Positions 46,001 through 52,744 of a stretch of 64,000 nt of DNA are shown in pieces. The first letter of the stretch is position 1, and the number at the start of each line of letters is the position of its first letter. The position numbers and the translations under genes are program-made. Origin of the DNA: Rhodospirillales bacterium (GTDB lineage: Bacteria; Pseudomonadota; Alphaproteobacteria; Rhodospirillales; Casp-alpha2). The DNA lies in contig JAJFII010000087.1 of NCBI GenBank assembly GCA_021775095.1, positions 60,835-124,834 on the forward strand. The letters are read 5' to 3'. The notes under the pieces were generated by a model. The model was not told where the DNA came from. It did not search any database and saw nothing but the letters and a program-made list of their open reading frames with translations.

Positions 46001-46983
46001 CTTCCAAAATCATGGATCACTTAGGCACCATGAATCCAAAGGAGTCGAAGGACATCACCGAACGATTCAAGGATTTGCTCGACGCAGCGGGGGACTGGGA
46101 TTCCAAAAAGTTCCTGCGGGATCGGGCGGGCAGCGCCGTTGACGATCTGACAACGAACCGCAAGGTCATCGGCGAGACCTTCGAAATTATCGGGAAGGCC
46201 CTGCAGGATCACGGTGATATGTTTAATGACCCTCGGGTCCTCAAAGGTTTCATGGCCTTTGTCGGTGTTTCCGGGCCCCAAAACGCGGCCATGTTGCTCA
46301 CGGGACTTAATCTGGCATCCACCAATAGCCGGGCGCGGTTACAGCGAATGATGCGTTTCTGTGATTATGCCAGCGAACTCATCACGGAAGTGGGAACCAG
46401 ACGCGGCCGTACACCCGCCCAACAACGTCAAGACATGCATCGGGTTTGGCACGGTCTAGCAGGCCGTTTCGGGGTCACTGATGCCTCTCCGTTGGGCCGG
46501 CGTGTCAATAGAAATGCCCGTGACGGGGCCGAGGCGGAACTCTTGGCAATCGCCGCCTTTGGTCGGGGCCGTCTCGCGCGGCAAAGCGGACAAACCGGAA
46601 TTCAGCACTTCAATCCTCTTAAAAAAGGCGGCCAGCAACTCATGGATTTCTTCGGCGAATTCTTCGGCTCAGGCCGCGCCGCCATCGAAGTGAAGTCCCT
46701 GTCGGGAAACGCAGAAAGCGTGAAAAAAGGAATTACCCGTATCCTCGATCAATATGAGGATTGGGTTAATCAAGGCTTCACCATTGGCCAGGAGGTCAAG
46801 CAATTCAACTATGCAGTTCATTTTCACGGCTTCGAGGCGACAGAGAAGTTGCGCTTGCTCGAAGACGCCTTTGAGGCGAGGTATCTGGAGCTTTTGGATT
46901 TGCACAACCGTTTCCCGACCCGACACGGCAAACCGCCACCCGTCGATATCTTCCCACTCGATGGAATGGACCTGCCCGCGTAA
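40042..46983 (+). CDS. 2313-aa protein: amidoligase-like N-terminus, beta-rich middle, nuclease-like C-terminus
   Basis: A single intact frame with no signal peptide. Residues 1-400 resemble the glutamate-cysteine-ligase/carboxylate-amine ligase fold: GVEQEF (E10, E12), EIATAP (64-69) and THISISV (H109). Residues 430-850 hold Ig-like strands, ending in a Gly-Ser linker at about 847-868. More beta-rich segments follow, with a lectin-like jelly-roll candidate at about 1475-1680. Residues 1770-1840 (LVGWGDARDIAKNL, LALDVAQIFSAGAAAAPNALIGC) look like the pre-toxin helices of polymorphic toxins. The C-terminal 150 residues have D2202 in LMDFFGE and E2216-V-K2218, the D...ExK pattern of PD-(D/E)XK nucleases. 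AGAGAGGG precedes the ATG. No VgrG, PAAR, RHS or certain immunity gene is near. Confidence 0.8.
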   Translation: MADAHWVGVEQEFELFDCANNKLDFRSLFDSVAGDLSAALFRNRYEARPSPKGYVLSADVEEAEIATAPIELPGDKLDTIIPEVLRARADLIKRLKATDVTRVDGYSTHISISVSNDDAWALAREAMTTMIAPLMLLLSGPQSKGILVRPRFERLEICGEYVDEPDALLAATCFCYGALVCLQRTELPPDWPRFRPGNLKSSNHREGYTVSPNSYGEDIVKVGRDAKLQVTSGGTISAGRLLANWAAFLLPYLKPVLSERGIQTFLRQTTGTGKVLQEQTADRIKQVTTPDSVNIASPYAHRIAAIAEELPRAGYQVAFFDWTGVALRLPDGSGYLGLPITHVADFIQSVRQERVPEFLEGVTRSTTALTGIEQLALTRLYEDVNPEALGNSAEGLGGKKKKIIATSVPTDITVGTPGIYDVLYVCHVTVTVAEKKLCLNEEGSATAQTIPAGPVITWVLPPGLRALSGQGTHTIKYKAIRGGCHTVKCIAFSDCEGEDTVVVPEMGLMTGDEEPVLCVGIAGHAPGIRLSSPVAAGSYKETVAAVKSGGSDMETYSAEFQVEGTLVDPLGYKGANLTIELSDGLQTGSTSIPVNEDTGEFAFTVTATGTGLKRIIIRAKGVTGATGIGILSGQLTVARQFRDTIMQLIGNVAAAYARDEDDTRQMILGDGSGSAPPSVPLTQAELDRRRAQLRRDLSEVDEDARNTRTSKLDNMEFNWSTGYTDMSDTLSEKSRYKLSAIDCMPELGPTADLLDDTFELNSVVTALISVDPEAFVPVPGGHDGEDVPDVPGTILQDIPRAIEDDFIIMAYRSCRAPVGAPYRVTVEGQTFALINQPNEQRFNPRPPPGGGSGSSGSGGSGTSGPVVVGGGARYETQVRKKAARLEAAIHGKCENVRHFEWRVVYGPDLNGVEIETEGGFQEICKFTGEVPGLYLIEARAITDHDNPLAASVFEVEVLDVHLSFNAPDLEEIQDETATEFWVSVDNGEQLLVKSRVALSSDSRMVPSKLLRAEYELRWAGMEVGGAGGTRAVTDVNSNKSRFYRIGTRAGASIFVSGYMMELTLTDDKGERHIYDLSGASFDDTLGTVFIRQGKPDRVTLRILSSGVALPNVTERVLQPFDVAEEYQYENVDDIRQSAMSLEEFEIGNSEHMLFKFEAKDRHGNPVAEDTEVGFRSFGSGVILTQGGNEDPNHFFKFDSGGKVTMGYRTPQKTLNQSLVVTNIDDKVYFIGNPMASLTFVALSDASNITTDINGKTVNVHELAGAAYAEIEVLGPGGRGTNARFRIHARIAGGSIRQREGDIWTPDLETVTDADGKLRLYFNPMPHSPDGTVPLGARNVWGETNLFISVGALKDTFKVNFDIVASVRRVPRLELPMMPMVQQENLNWLPRPRDINPAGAPQLAPGELQGDAGQEILIELKEHVEFRPYGRFEFNSPVTGLWNPPATNSAPRDRKYNPPIPIEIKGRNQSSILAAAAGHAVVAIPPAPSPNSGNVLKLAYSIPAALAGLDYSASVPGSFGFRINFAVYLDGNQEDCDILKVVGSDPNNVPLESRGALTVRFTSQSMPPTLVVEYNAAGCPARAAIRMMPIPRRVPLNAWIQLELTVMPEFSNDRVVVDASFAGPGFSRSVQRNGENFNFLAGNIYFVQLAMPDDGEVFIDGLEYLIPQNGSLHMRRDDGLDTIWHTERLTGDRAMPPLVNEERANATRPTFSASLEPHAEMTVAYCDKLQFERVRIGAADRDLAMAAAYTEDTILSFIVGDSQTVPGMGADLVAGLVGWGDARDIAKNLAFLWPGGRDPNWNEFTLAVCGLALDVAQIFSAGAAAAPNALIGCIKVMMKRLEPFIDFFPQAARIASELADLARKVLIEMRGARIAQGTTIVITINDLRQMVPAGLVDFLFKDLNEDHLKTFVEFAKSVTPSFNPLAVMTPTAISDAYNHIANIQENAGRVQEMTEVVELLMARIDLLAWFFNPVFKNIDGISDVGSAASKIMDHLGTMNPKESKDITERFKDLLDAAGDWDSKKFLRDRAGSAVDDLTTNRKVIGETFEIIGKALQDHGDMFNDPRVLKGFMAFVGVSGPQNAAMLLTGLNLASTNSRARLQRMMRFCDYASELITEVGTRRGRTPAQQRQDMHRVWHGLAGRFGVTDASPLGRRVNRNARDGAEAELLAIAAFGRGRLARQSGQTGIQHFNPLKKGGQQLMDFFGEFFGSGRAAIEVKSLSGNAESVKKGITRILDQYEDWVNQGFTIGQEVKQFNYAVHFHGFEATEKLRLLEDAFEARYLELLDLHNRFPTRHGKPPPVDIFPLDGMDLPA

Positions 46984-46984
46984 A

Positions 46985-47028
46985 GTGGTCACTTTGGATC
47001 GGAACAGGTGGCCGTTTTCATCGGAATG
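46985..47028 (+). repeat. Tandem IS-end-like repeats behind the giant gene
   Basis: Two related copies, GTGGTCACTTTGGATCGGAA at 46985 and GTGGCCGTTTTCATCGGAAT at 47008, 23 bp apart and starting one base after the stop codon. Such GTGGTCA...CGGAA tandem repeats recall the subterminal repeats of IS21-type elements (from memory). No IstA/IstB gene is present, so it would be a remnant. Confidence 0.45.
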
Positions 47029-47175
47029 CGCAGTCAAGCGGCAAAAGGATGATGCATCGGATCATTTGGGCGCTATTGGCAAACGGCGGAACGTATAATT
47101 TTCATCTGGAGGCGGTCAAAGCCTGACCGGAAGGGTATGTGAGCAGGTTAATGGAAAAATTAGGGCAGACGATCA

Positions 47176-47469
47176 ATGAATTGGGAACGGGAACACCAAG
47201 AGCTGGACGGAACGCTTAAAGCGCGGGTGAGCGAATTGGACCTGATCTTCGGATCTCCTACAGGCCTGTGGCGTGTCGAATGCCACAATCAGAGGCTCCT
47301 TTCGAGCATGCAAGCACGCCCTCCGGGCAATGGAACACACGTCAGAACCGGACCAAAAAATGCTTGTATTCCCCGCGGCGTCCACACACGCCTGGTGGGC
47401 GGTGACCCGGTTGCGATCATTGCCGACCAATTTTCCTATGCCGCAGGCTTTTGGCTCAAATATCTTTAA
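47176..47469 (+). CDS. Unclassified 97-aa frame
   Basis: A frame from ATG 47176 to TAA 47469. The N-terminal 40 residues (MNWEREHQELDGTLKARVSELDLIF) look helical and protein-like, and the end reads VAIIADQFSYAAGFWLKYL, but the middle is low in character and other frames are also open. The ribosome site is weak. If real, its place just behind the nuclease-ended giant gene would fit an immunity protein; that is a guess. The region 46984-47494 otherwise shows no gene. Confidence 0.3.
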   Translation: MNWEREHQELDGTLKARVSELDLIFGSPTGLWRVECHNQRLLSSMQARPPGNGTHVRTGPKNACIPRGVHTRLVGGDPVAIIADQFSYAAGFWLKYL

Positions 47470-47494
47470 CTGCCGGGTATAATTTTTGCTTGTC

Positions 47495-47546
47495 TATTAC
47501 GATACTAAACACTTAACTATGTGGTTAAGTGTTTAGTATCGTAATA
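47495..47546. promoter_or_regulatory. Perfect 23-bp-arm palindrome upstream of the DHFR-like gene
   Basis: The left arm 47495-47517 (contains GATACTAAACACTTAAC) and right arm 47524-47546 are perfectly inverse around TATGTG. The core ACTTAAC...GTTAAGT resembles ArsR-type operators found ahead of small stress-enzyme genes. It lies 70 bp ahead of the reductase start. Confidence 0.75.
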
Positions 47547-47614
47547 TTGGTCACATGAAACGGGCGGGGCGCGGGAAATCTGCCACAAAACCGTCGAGAC
47601 CCGGGAGAAAATCC

Positions 47615-48229
47615 ATGAGAGATTTATCAATTATAACCTTTGTTTCGCTTGATGGTGTTATGCAGGCACCTATGCAGGTCGACGAAGACCCGACCGGCGG
47701 ATTTGAATCCGGCGGTTGGGCAGCCCGGTTTATGGGCGAAGTGATGCCTCAGGTGAACAAACATGCCATGCAGAATCCGGTTGATTTGTTGTTCGGACGT
47801 TACACCTACGATCTTTTTGCCGGCCACTGGCCAAACGCCGAACCGACGTCGCATGGCGAGGTGTTGAACCGGGCGACAAAATATGTGGTGACGTCTCAAC
47901 CGCAAACAGTGAACTGGCAAAACTCCCGGGCCCTGACGGGAGATATCGCCGCTGAAATTGTCAAATTGAAGTCCCAGGATGGCCCGTTAATTCAGGTTCA
48001 TGGCAGTTACCAACTCATTCAACTGTTATTGAACGAAAACTTAATCGATGAATATCGCCTTTGGACATTTCCGATAATCCTTGGCTCTGGCAAACGGCTT
48101 TTTCCAGGGGGGGCCGCCTTAAGAGACGTGACGTTGACCCAACACGATGTAACAGCCAGTGGTGTGGTCATGAATTTTTATCGCAAGGCGGGGAGCGGCG
48201 ATGTATGCCCTGCTGTTCATGCCAAATAA
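47615..48229 (+). CDS. Dihydrofolate reductase/RibD-C-like reductase
   Basis: A 204-aa protein of the RibD C-terminal (DHFR-like) family: IITFVSLDGVMQAP, LLFGRYTYDLFAGHWP, LIQVHGSYQLIQLLLNENLIDEYRLWTFPIILGSGKRLF. Members bind NADPH; most free-standing ones have unknown substrates and are not true folate enzymes. ATG 47615 with GGGAGA upstream is chosen over the upstream ATG 47555. Its last 13 bp overlap the convergent YcaQ-like gene. A long palindrome upstream suggests dedicated repression. Confidence 0.85.
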   Translation: MRDLSIITFVSLDGVMQAPMQVDEDPTGGFESGGWAARFMGEVMPQVNKHAMQNPVDLLFGRYTYDLFAGHWPNAEPTSHGEVLNRATKYVVTSQPQTVNWQNSRALTGDIAAEIVKLKSQDGPLIQVHGSYQLIQLLLNENLIDEYRLWTFPIILGSGKRLFPGGAALRDVTLTQHDVTASGVVMNFYRKAGSGDVCPAVHAK

Positions 48230-49419
48230 TCGCAGGTCCGAGAGATCGAGAGGGTATGGGCACCGACGAACCGTCGCTGTCTGTGGAGTTCAGCTTCCAG
48301 CAGGCGTCTTCGGTCTTTACCGAATTTAATGCCGGGTTCCAGCCATAGGCCTGTCACATGCAAAATGTCTTTTTGGTTTATCATGTCAAGCCGCCCAATA
48401 AACCGATCGCCTTGCAATATGGGAAATACATAATACCCGTAGCGGCGTTTTTCCTTCGGTACAAAAACTTCAATCCGATAGTCAAAACCGAACAAACGCA
48501 GGCACCTTTTGCGGTCACGAATGAGCGGGTCGAAGGGCGATAATATACGGATTCGTTTTTGCGTTTCGGGTAGATCAGACAAACGCTCGGGCAAATGATT
48601 AAACGCCACGGCTTTGTTTGGCGTGGTACGGCTATAAGGTTCGACCAACACAGGTATGATACGACCGTTTTGGAGATTATCTTGAACCCAGTTCGCCGCC
48701 TCCTTGGGCGTAATCAGGTTCCAGAAGGCAGCGATTTCACCAGGTGTTGCTATTCCCAGTCGGGTCAAGGCGGCGTCGCAGGCCCAGTCGAGAAACCGGG
48801 TTTCGCTCACGTGTTCCTGGCGATAGGATTGAGGAATTACATTTTCTGTTATGTCGTAAATTTTTTGAAATCCGTTGCGGCCGGAAATTGCAAGATTTCC
48901 CGTTCGCCAATGATATTCCAGGGCGGTTTTTTCCGGTTTCCAGTCCCACCATCCGTCGCCCTTTTTGCCCCTGCTGGTAACCTCACGGGTCATCGTCGGC
49001 CCGTTCTTGGCGACAGCGTTATAGATATCAGTGAGGATCCCTTCGAATCCTTCGCGCTGCCATTTGCGCCATCGGGCGCGTAAGGCTTCTTGCTCTCTCA
49101 GAAAACGATGTTTCCAGTAGGGGTAATAGGCCATGGGGACAATGGATGCATCATGGGTCCAATGCTCGAATAAGGTTCGGTCTGTTTCCAGGAGCCGCTT
49201 TAATTGCGCGGGCCGGTAAGTTTGATTGCGGGCAAACAGGATCATATGATGGGCCCGGGCGACCGTGTTAATACTATCAACCTGAACAAAACCCAATGAC
49301 CTGATGATCTCCAACAGGCCATCGTTGGTCAGTTTGGCAGTGGGGGCCGTTGATAGCCCCTGACGCTCAAGAAACAATTGGCGGGCTTGACTATTGGTGA
49401 CGGGGAACGGTTGTTTCAC
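48217..49419 (-). CDS. YcaQ/AlkX-family winged-helix DNA glycosylase
   Basis: A 400-aa HTH_42/YcaQ protein. The family's catalytic QxD motif is present (VQVDSINTVARAHH, Q and D around residues 46-48), followed by FEHWTHDASIVPMAYYPYWKHR and a C-terminal segment ILSPFDPLIRDRKRCLRLFGFDYRIEVFVPKEKRRYGYYVFPIL. Members unhook interstrand DNA crosslinks or remove alkylated bases. It converges on the reductase gene with a 13-bp overlap. Confidence 0.88.
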   Translation of the reverse strand: MKQPFPVTNSQARQLFLERQGLSTAPTAKLTNDGLLEIIRSLGFVQVDSINTVARAHHMILFARNQTYRPAQLKRLLETDRTLFEHWTHDASIVPMAYYPYWKHRFLREQEALRARWRKWQREGFEGILTDIYNAVAKNGPTMTREVTSRGKKGDGWWDWKPEKTALEYHWRTGNLAISGRNGFQKIYDITENVIPQSYRQEHVSETRFLDWACDAALTRLGIATPGEIAAFWNLITPKEAANWVQDNLQNGRIIPVLVEPYSRTTPNKAVAFNHLPERLSDLPETQKRIRILSPFDPLIRDRKRCLRLFGFDYRIEVFVPKEKRRYGYYVFPILQGDRFIGRLDMINQKDILHVTGLWLEPGIKFGKDRRRLLEAELHRQRRFVGAHTLSISRTCDYLA

Positions 49420-49834
49420 GGGTTTGGCCTAATTGTCGGGATTTTAGGAGGTCGATTGCGGGACCAGGCGGTAAGTTTGGTTATTCACGTTTTCAACAAA
49501 TTTGACTAAAAGAACTTAGGGTCTTGGCACTAGAACGTAATTAACCGGCTTATCAGCAAAATTGTAAAGCCACACGCGCAACGACAGAATTTAAAATACG
49601 AGCCCCTCGACCCAGATAAAAGCCTCCCTGCATCGGTCACGAATAGAGAACCTACATAAAGATTACACCTTTTAGGTCTCAAATTAACATTAAAGAGTCG
49701 TAAAAGATCAATTTCCCCCCCTTAACACCCCCTACATTTAGTGGGTTAAATCTGACGGGTAACAGTAAGACGGTCCGATAAAAACAAAAATAGACCTCTC
49801 TGGTGCGCGGTTGATCAATCATAAGCAGTAGGGG
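49420..49834. other. 415-bp intergenic region
   Basis: No gene is seen. The only frame of note (49679-49864, minus) has no recognisable feature and overlaps the transporter start. The region lies between divergent genes and should hold both promoters. Confidence 0.5.
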
Positions 49835-49840
49835 GTGCCC

Positions 49841-51430
49841 GTGTCTGAAGAAGAAAACAGCCAATATGAAATTGGCCAGGATAATATTTCGCCGTTCGGA
49901 TTAGATATTCATAATCCGGTATTTTTGATCTCCGGACTTTCCATTGTCGTTTTTGTGCTGATTACGTTGATGTTTCAGCAGGGCGCTACAGAATTTTTTG
50001 GTTGGTTACGACCTGCGCTCACGTCCACATTTGATTGGTTTTTTCTGAGCGCGGCCAACATTTTTGTGATTTTTTGTATTGTCCTGATGGTCACGCCAAT
50101 GGGCAAAATTCGACTGGGCGGTGAGGATGCGACAGCCGATTATAGTTATTTAGGGTGGTTCGCCATGTTATTCGCAGCCGGAATGGGGATCGGCCTGATG
50201 TTTTTTGGTGTTTCGGAACCCATGTCCCATTATGCGTCCTCCATGGGCGGCACCACGGTCGTTGACGGCCTTCGCACCGACTGGGCACCCCTGGGGGCCG
50301 CCGCAGGGGATGGTGAAGGGGCGCGTAACCTGGGAATGGCCGCGACGATTTTCCATTGGGCGCTCCATCCCTGGGCGATTTACGCGGTTGTTGCTCTGGC
50401 GCTGGCTTTTTTTAGCTTTAACTGCAATTTACCACTGACTCTGAGGTCTGCCTTTTATCCGTTGCTGGGCGAGCGAGTGTGGGGCTGGCCCGGGCACCTG
50501 ATTGATATTATGGCGGTGTTTGCGACGCTGTTTGGTATTGCCACGTCGCTGGGATTTGGCACGGAACAGGCTCTGGCCGGTTTTAACTTCCTGTTTGGTT
50601 GGGGAACGGGAAATGTCGCCAAAGTGCTGTTGATTACAATTATCACGTCGATGGCACTGATTTCCGTCCTGCGCGGCCTCGATGGCGGCGTTAAGGTCTT
50701 ATCGGAAATCAATATTGGTTTGGCTTTATTGTTGCTGGTTTTTGTTATTGTTGTCGGCCCAACGGCGGCAATTTTTGACTCGATTTTTTCCGGTGCTGCG
50801 GCTTATGTGGCAAATGTAATTCCCCTGTCCATGCCGTTTGGCCGCGAAGATGCAAATTTTTCTCAGGGATGGACGTCGTTTTATTGGGCCTGGTGGATTT
50901 CCTGGTCACCGTTTGTCGGGATGTTCATTGCCCGGGTTTCGCGGGGGCGTACTCTTAGGGAATTTATATTTTGTGTGATTCTCATCCCCACCGTGGTGAC
51001 CATGGTCTGGATGGGGGCCTTTGGCGGAACAGCCATTGCCCAGGTCGTGGCTGATGCCGCGGCTCCGGTTAAAGCGGCGGCTCTGGAACTTAAATTGTTT
51101 GAAATGCTCAAACCCCTGCCGCTGGCGTCAGTAACGTCGTTTGTCGGGATCGTTTTGGTCTTGGTATTTTTTGTAACGTCATCTGATTCAGCCTCTCTGG
51201 TTATCGATACAATAACCGCCGGTGGAAAAACCGATGCCCCCGTTTCCCAACGGGTCTTCTGGTGTGTTTTCGAAGGACTGGTCGCCGCCGTACTGTTGCT
51301 GGTAGGTGGCAAGGAAAGCCTGAATGCCCTGCAGGCGATGGCGGTATCAACCGGATTCCCGTTTACCATTGTCCTGCTTTTCATGTGCGTTAGTCTTTAT
51401 TTGGGGTTGCGAAAATATTCAAAACCTTGA
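49841..51430 (+). CDS. BCCT-family betaine/carnitine/choline transporter
   Basis: A 529-aa secondary transporter with about 12 membrane helices. The family signatures are GMGIGLMFFGVSEP and the tryptophan-rich FYWAWWISWSPFVGMFIARVSRGRTLREF. The C-terminal tail is very short (ends LGLRKYSKP), so the osmosensory tail of BetP-like members is missing; this points to uptake for catabolism rather than osmoregulation (inference). GTG 49841 or 49835 can start it. It is followed at 130 bp by an enolase-superfamily gene. Confidence 0.92.
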   Translation: MSEEENSQYEIGQDNISPFGLDIHNPVFLISGLSIVVFVLITLMFQQGATEFFGWLRPALTSTFDWFFLSAANIFVIFCIVLMVTPMGKIRLGGEDATADYSYLGWFAMLFAAGMGIGLMFFGVSEPMSHYASSMGGTTVVDGLRTDWAPLGAAAGDGEGARNLGMAATIFHWALHPWAIYAVVALALAFFSFNCNLPLTLRSAFYPLLGERVWGWPGHLIDIMAVFATLFGIATSLGFGTEQALAGFNFLFGWGTGNVAKVLLITIITSMALISVLRGLDGGVKVLSEINIGLALLLLVFVIVVGPTAAIFDSIFSGAAAYVANVIPLSMPFGREDANFSQGWTSFYWAWWISWSPFVGMFIARVSRGRTLREFIFCVILIPTVVTMVWMGAFGGTAIAQVVADAAAPVKAAALELKLFEMLKPLPLASVTSFVGIVLVLVFFVTSSDSASLVIDTITAGGKTDAPVSQRVFWCVFEGLVAAVLLLVGGKESLNALQAMAVSTGFPFTIVLLFMCVSLYLGLRKYSKP

Positions 51431-51559
51431 ATTTGACGTCCGTAAATATCTGCGACTGCACGGGGCATCTGTGCAGTCGCAATTTTTATAAATGGCTCGG
51501 GTTGATTAATATAATACTAGTATGGTAGATAAGATATTCCCTATTTGCTGTGGAAATCC

Positions 51560-52729
51560 ATGCCTGAAATCATTGATCGAGTAGAAGCCTTTCCGATCCG
51601 CGTTCCCCGCGATGTTCCCTATCTGGGTGCCCTGGAAGACGGGGTATCGGCTAATTCCAAGGGGTATTTTATCCGCAGCCGAAACAAAACCATCTATCCA
51701 GTGAACGACCAAAGTGTGGTCGTCAAAATCACAACTTCTGGGGGGGCCATTGGCTGGGGGGAGTGTTTTGCGTCGGTTGGCACCCATGCGGTCGCCCATT
51801 TGATAACCGACGTCGTCGGACCCTTCCTGCTTGGCAGGGATCCGGCTGACGTCTCCGTTATTTACGAAGATATGTACGACATGATGCGGGTCCGCGGGTT
51901 CTTTGGTGGGTTTTATGTGGATGCCCTGGCTGGCATCGATATTGCTCTTTGGGATTTGAAGGGAAAACTTGTAAATCAATCGGTGGCAAAATTATTGGGG
52001 GGAATTCGCAGCGATCAACTGGCCTGTTATGTCTCCGGTCTTCCGCAACCGACGATCAAAGAGCGGGCAGATTTCGCCCGCGATTGTGTGGATCAGGGTT
52101 TCCGGGCGATCAAGTTTGCCGCAGCCGTATCCTTCGAGGGGGAAGTCGCCGAAATGCGGGCTTTGCGCGATGCGGTCGGGCCCGATGTGCAAATATTATG
52201 TGATTTGCACTGGCAATACACGGCACCTGAAGCCATTAAAAAAATTAACGCCCTCGACATCTATGATCTGGCCCTGGCCGAGGCACCGGTCAAGCCCGAA
52301 GACTTAGAAGGCCAAGCCCAGGTCAGCGCCGGTGTGGCAGTACCGATTGCCATCGGCGAGGAACTCCGAACACGGTATGAGTTCAGGTCGCGTTTTGTCA
52401 ACCGCTGCATGTCGGTTATACAGCCCGACGTGGCCCACACGGGCATTACGGAATTTATGAATATCAGTCGGATGGCGGCCGGATTCCATTGTCAGGTCAT
52501 GCCTCATGCGACAATAGGCCTAGGTTTGCAGCAGGCCGCCAGTTTGCAATGCGCCGCGAACCTCGGGAATTCGCCTCTGCAAGAATATCAACATTCGGTT
52601 TTTAACAAGAACCTGGCCTATATCAATACGGACATGAAAGTGGAGGCCGGGTATTTTCACTTGCCCACGGGCCCTGGTATCGGCGCGGAACCACGACCGG
52701 AAGTTTTTGACATGGTGTTTGACGCCTAA
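51560..52729 (+). CDS. Enolase-superfamily sugar-acid dehydratase (MR subgroup)
   Basis: A 389-aa protein of the mandelate racemase group, closest in wording to D-galactonate-type dehydratases. Visible elements: FRAIKFAAAV (general-base region), metal ligands in LCDLHWQY, LAEAPV and IAIGEEL, then VIQPDVAHTGITE and the catalytic histidine in MPHATIGLG. ATG 51560 is preferred over a TTG at 51545. The substrate is unknown. It lies 15 bp ahead of a DapA-family gene, which could take the 2-keto-3-deoxy product. Confidence 0.83.
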   Translation: MPEIIDRVEAFPIRVPRDVPYLGALEDGVSANSKGYFIRSRNKTIYPVNDQSVVVKITTSGGAIGWGECFASVGTHAVAHLITDVVGPFLLGRDPADVSVIYEDMYDMMRVRGFFGGFYVDALAGIDIALWDLKGKLVNQSVAKLLGGIRSDQLACYVSGLPQPTIKERADFARDCVDQGFRAIKFAAAVSFEGEVAEMRALRDAVGPDVQILCDLHWQYTAPEAIKKINALDIYDLALAEAPVKPEDLEGQAQVSAGVAVPIAIGEELRTRYEFRSRFVNRCMSVIQPDVAHTGITEFMNISRMAAGFHCQVMPHATIGLGLQQAASLQCAANLGNSPLQEYQHSVFNKNLAYINTDMKVEAGYFHLPTGPGIGAEPRPEVFDMVFDA

Positions 52730-52744
52730 CAGAGGGAACCTCTC

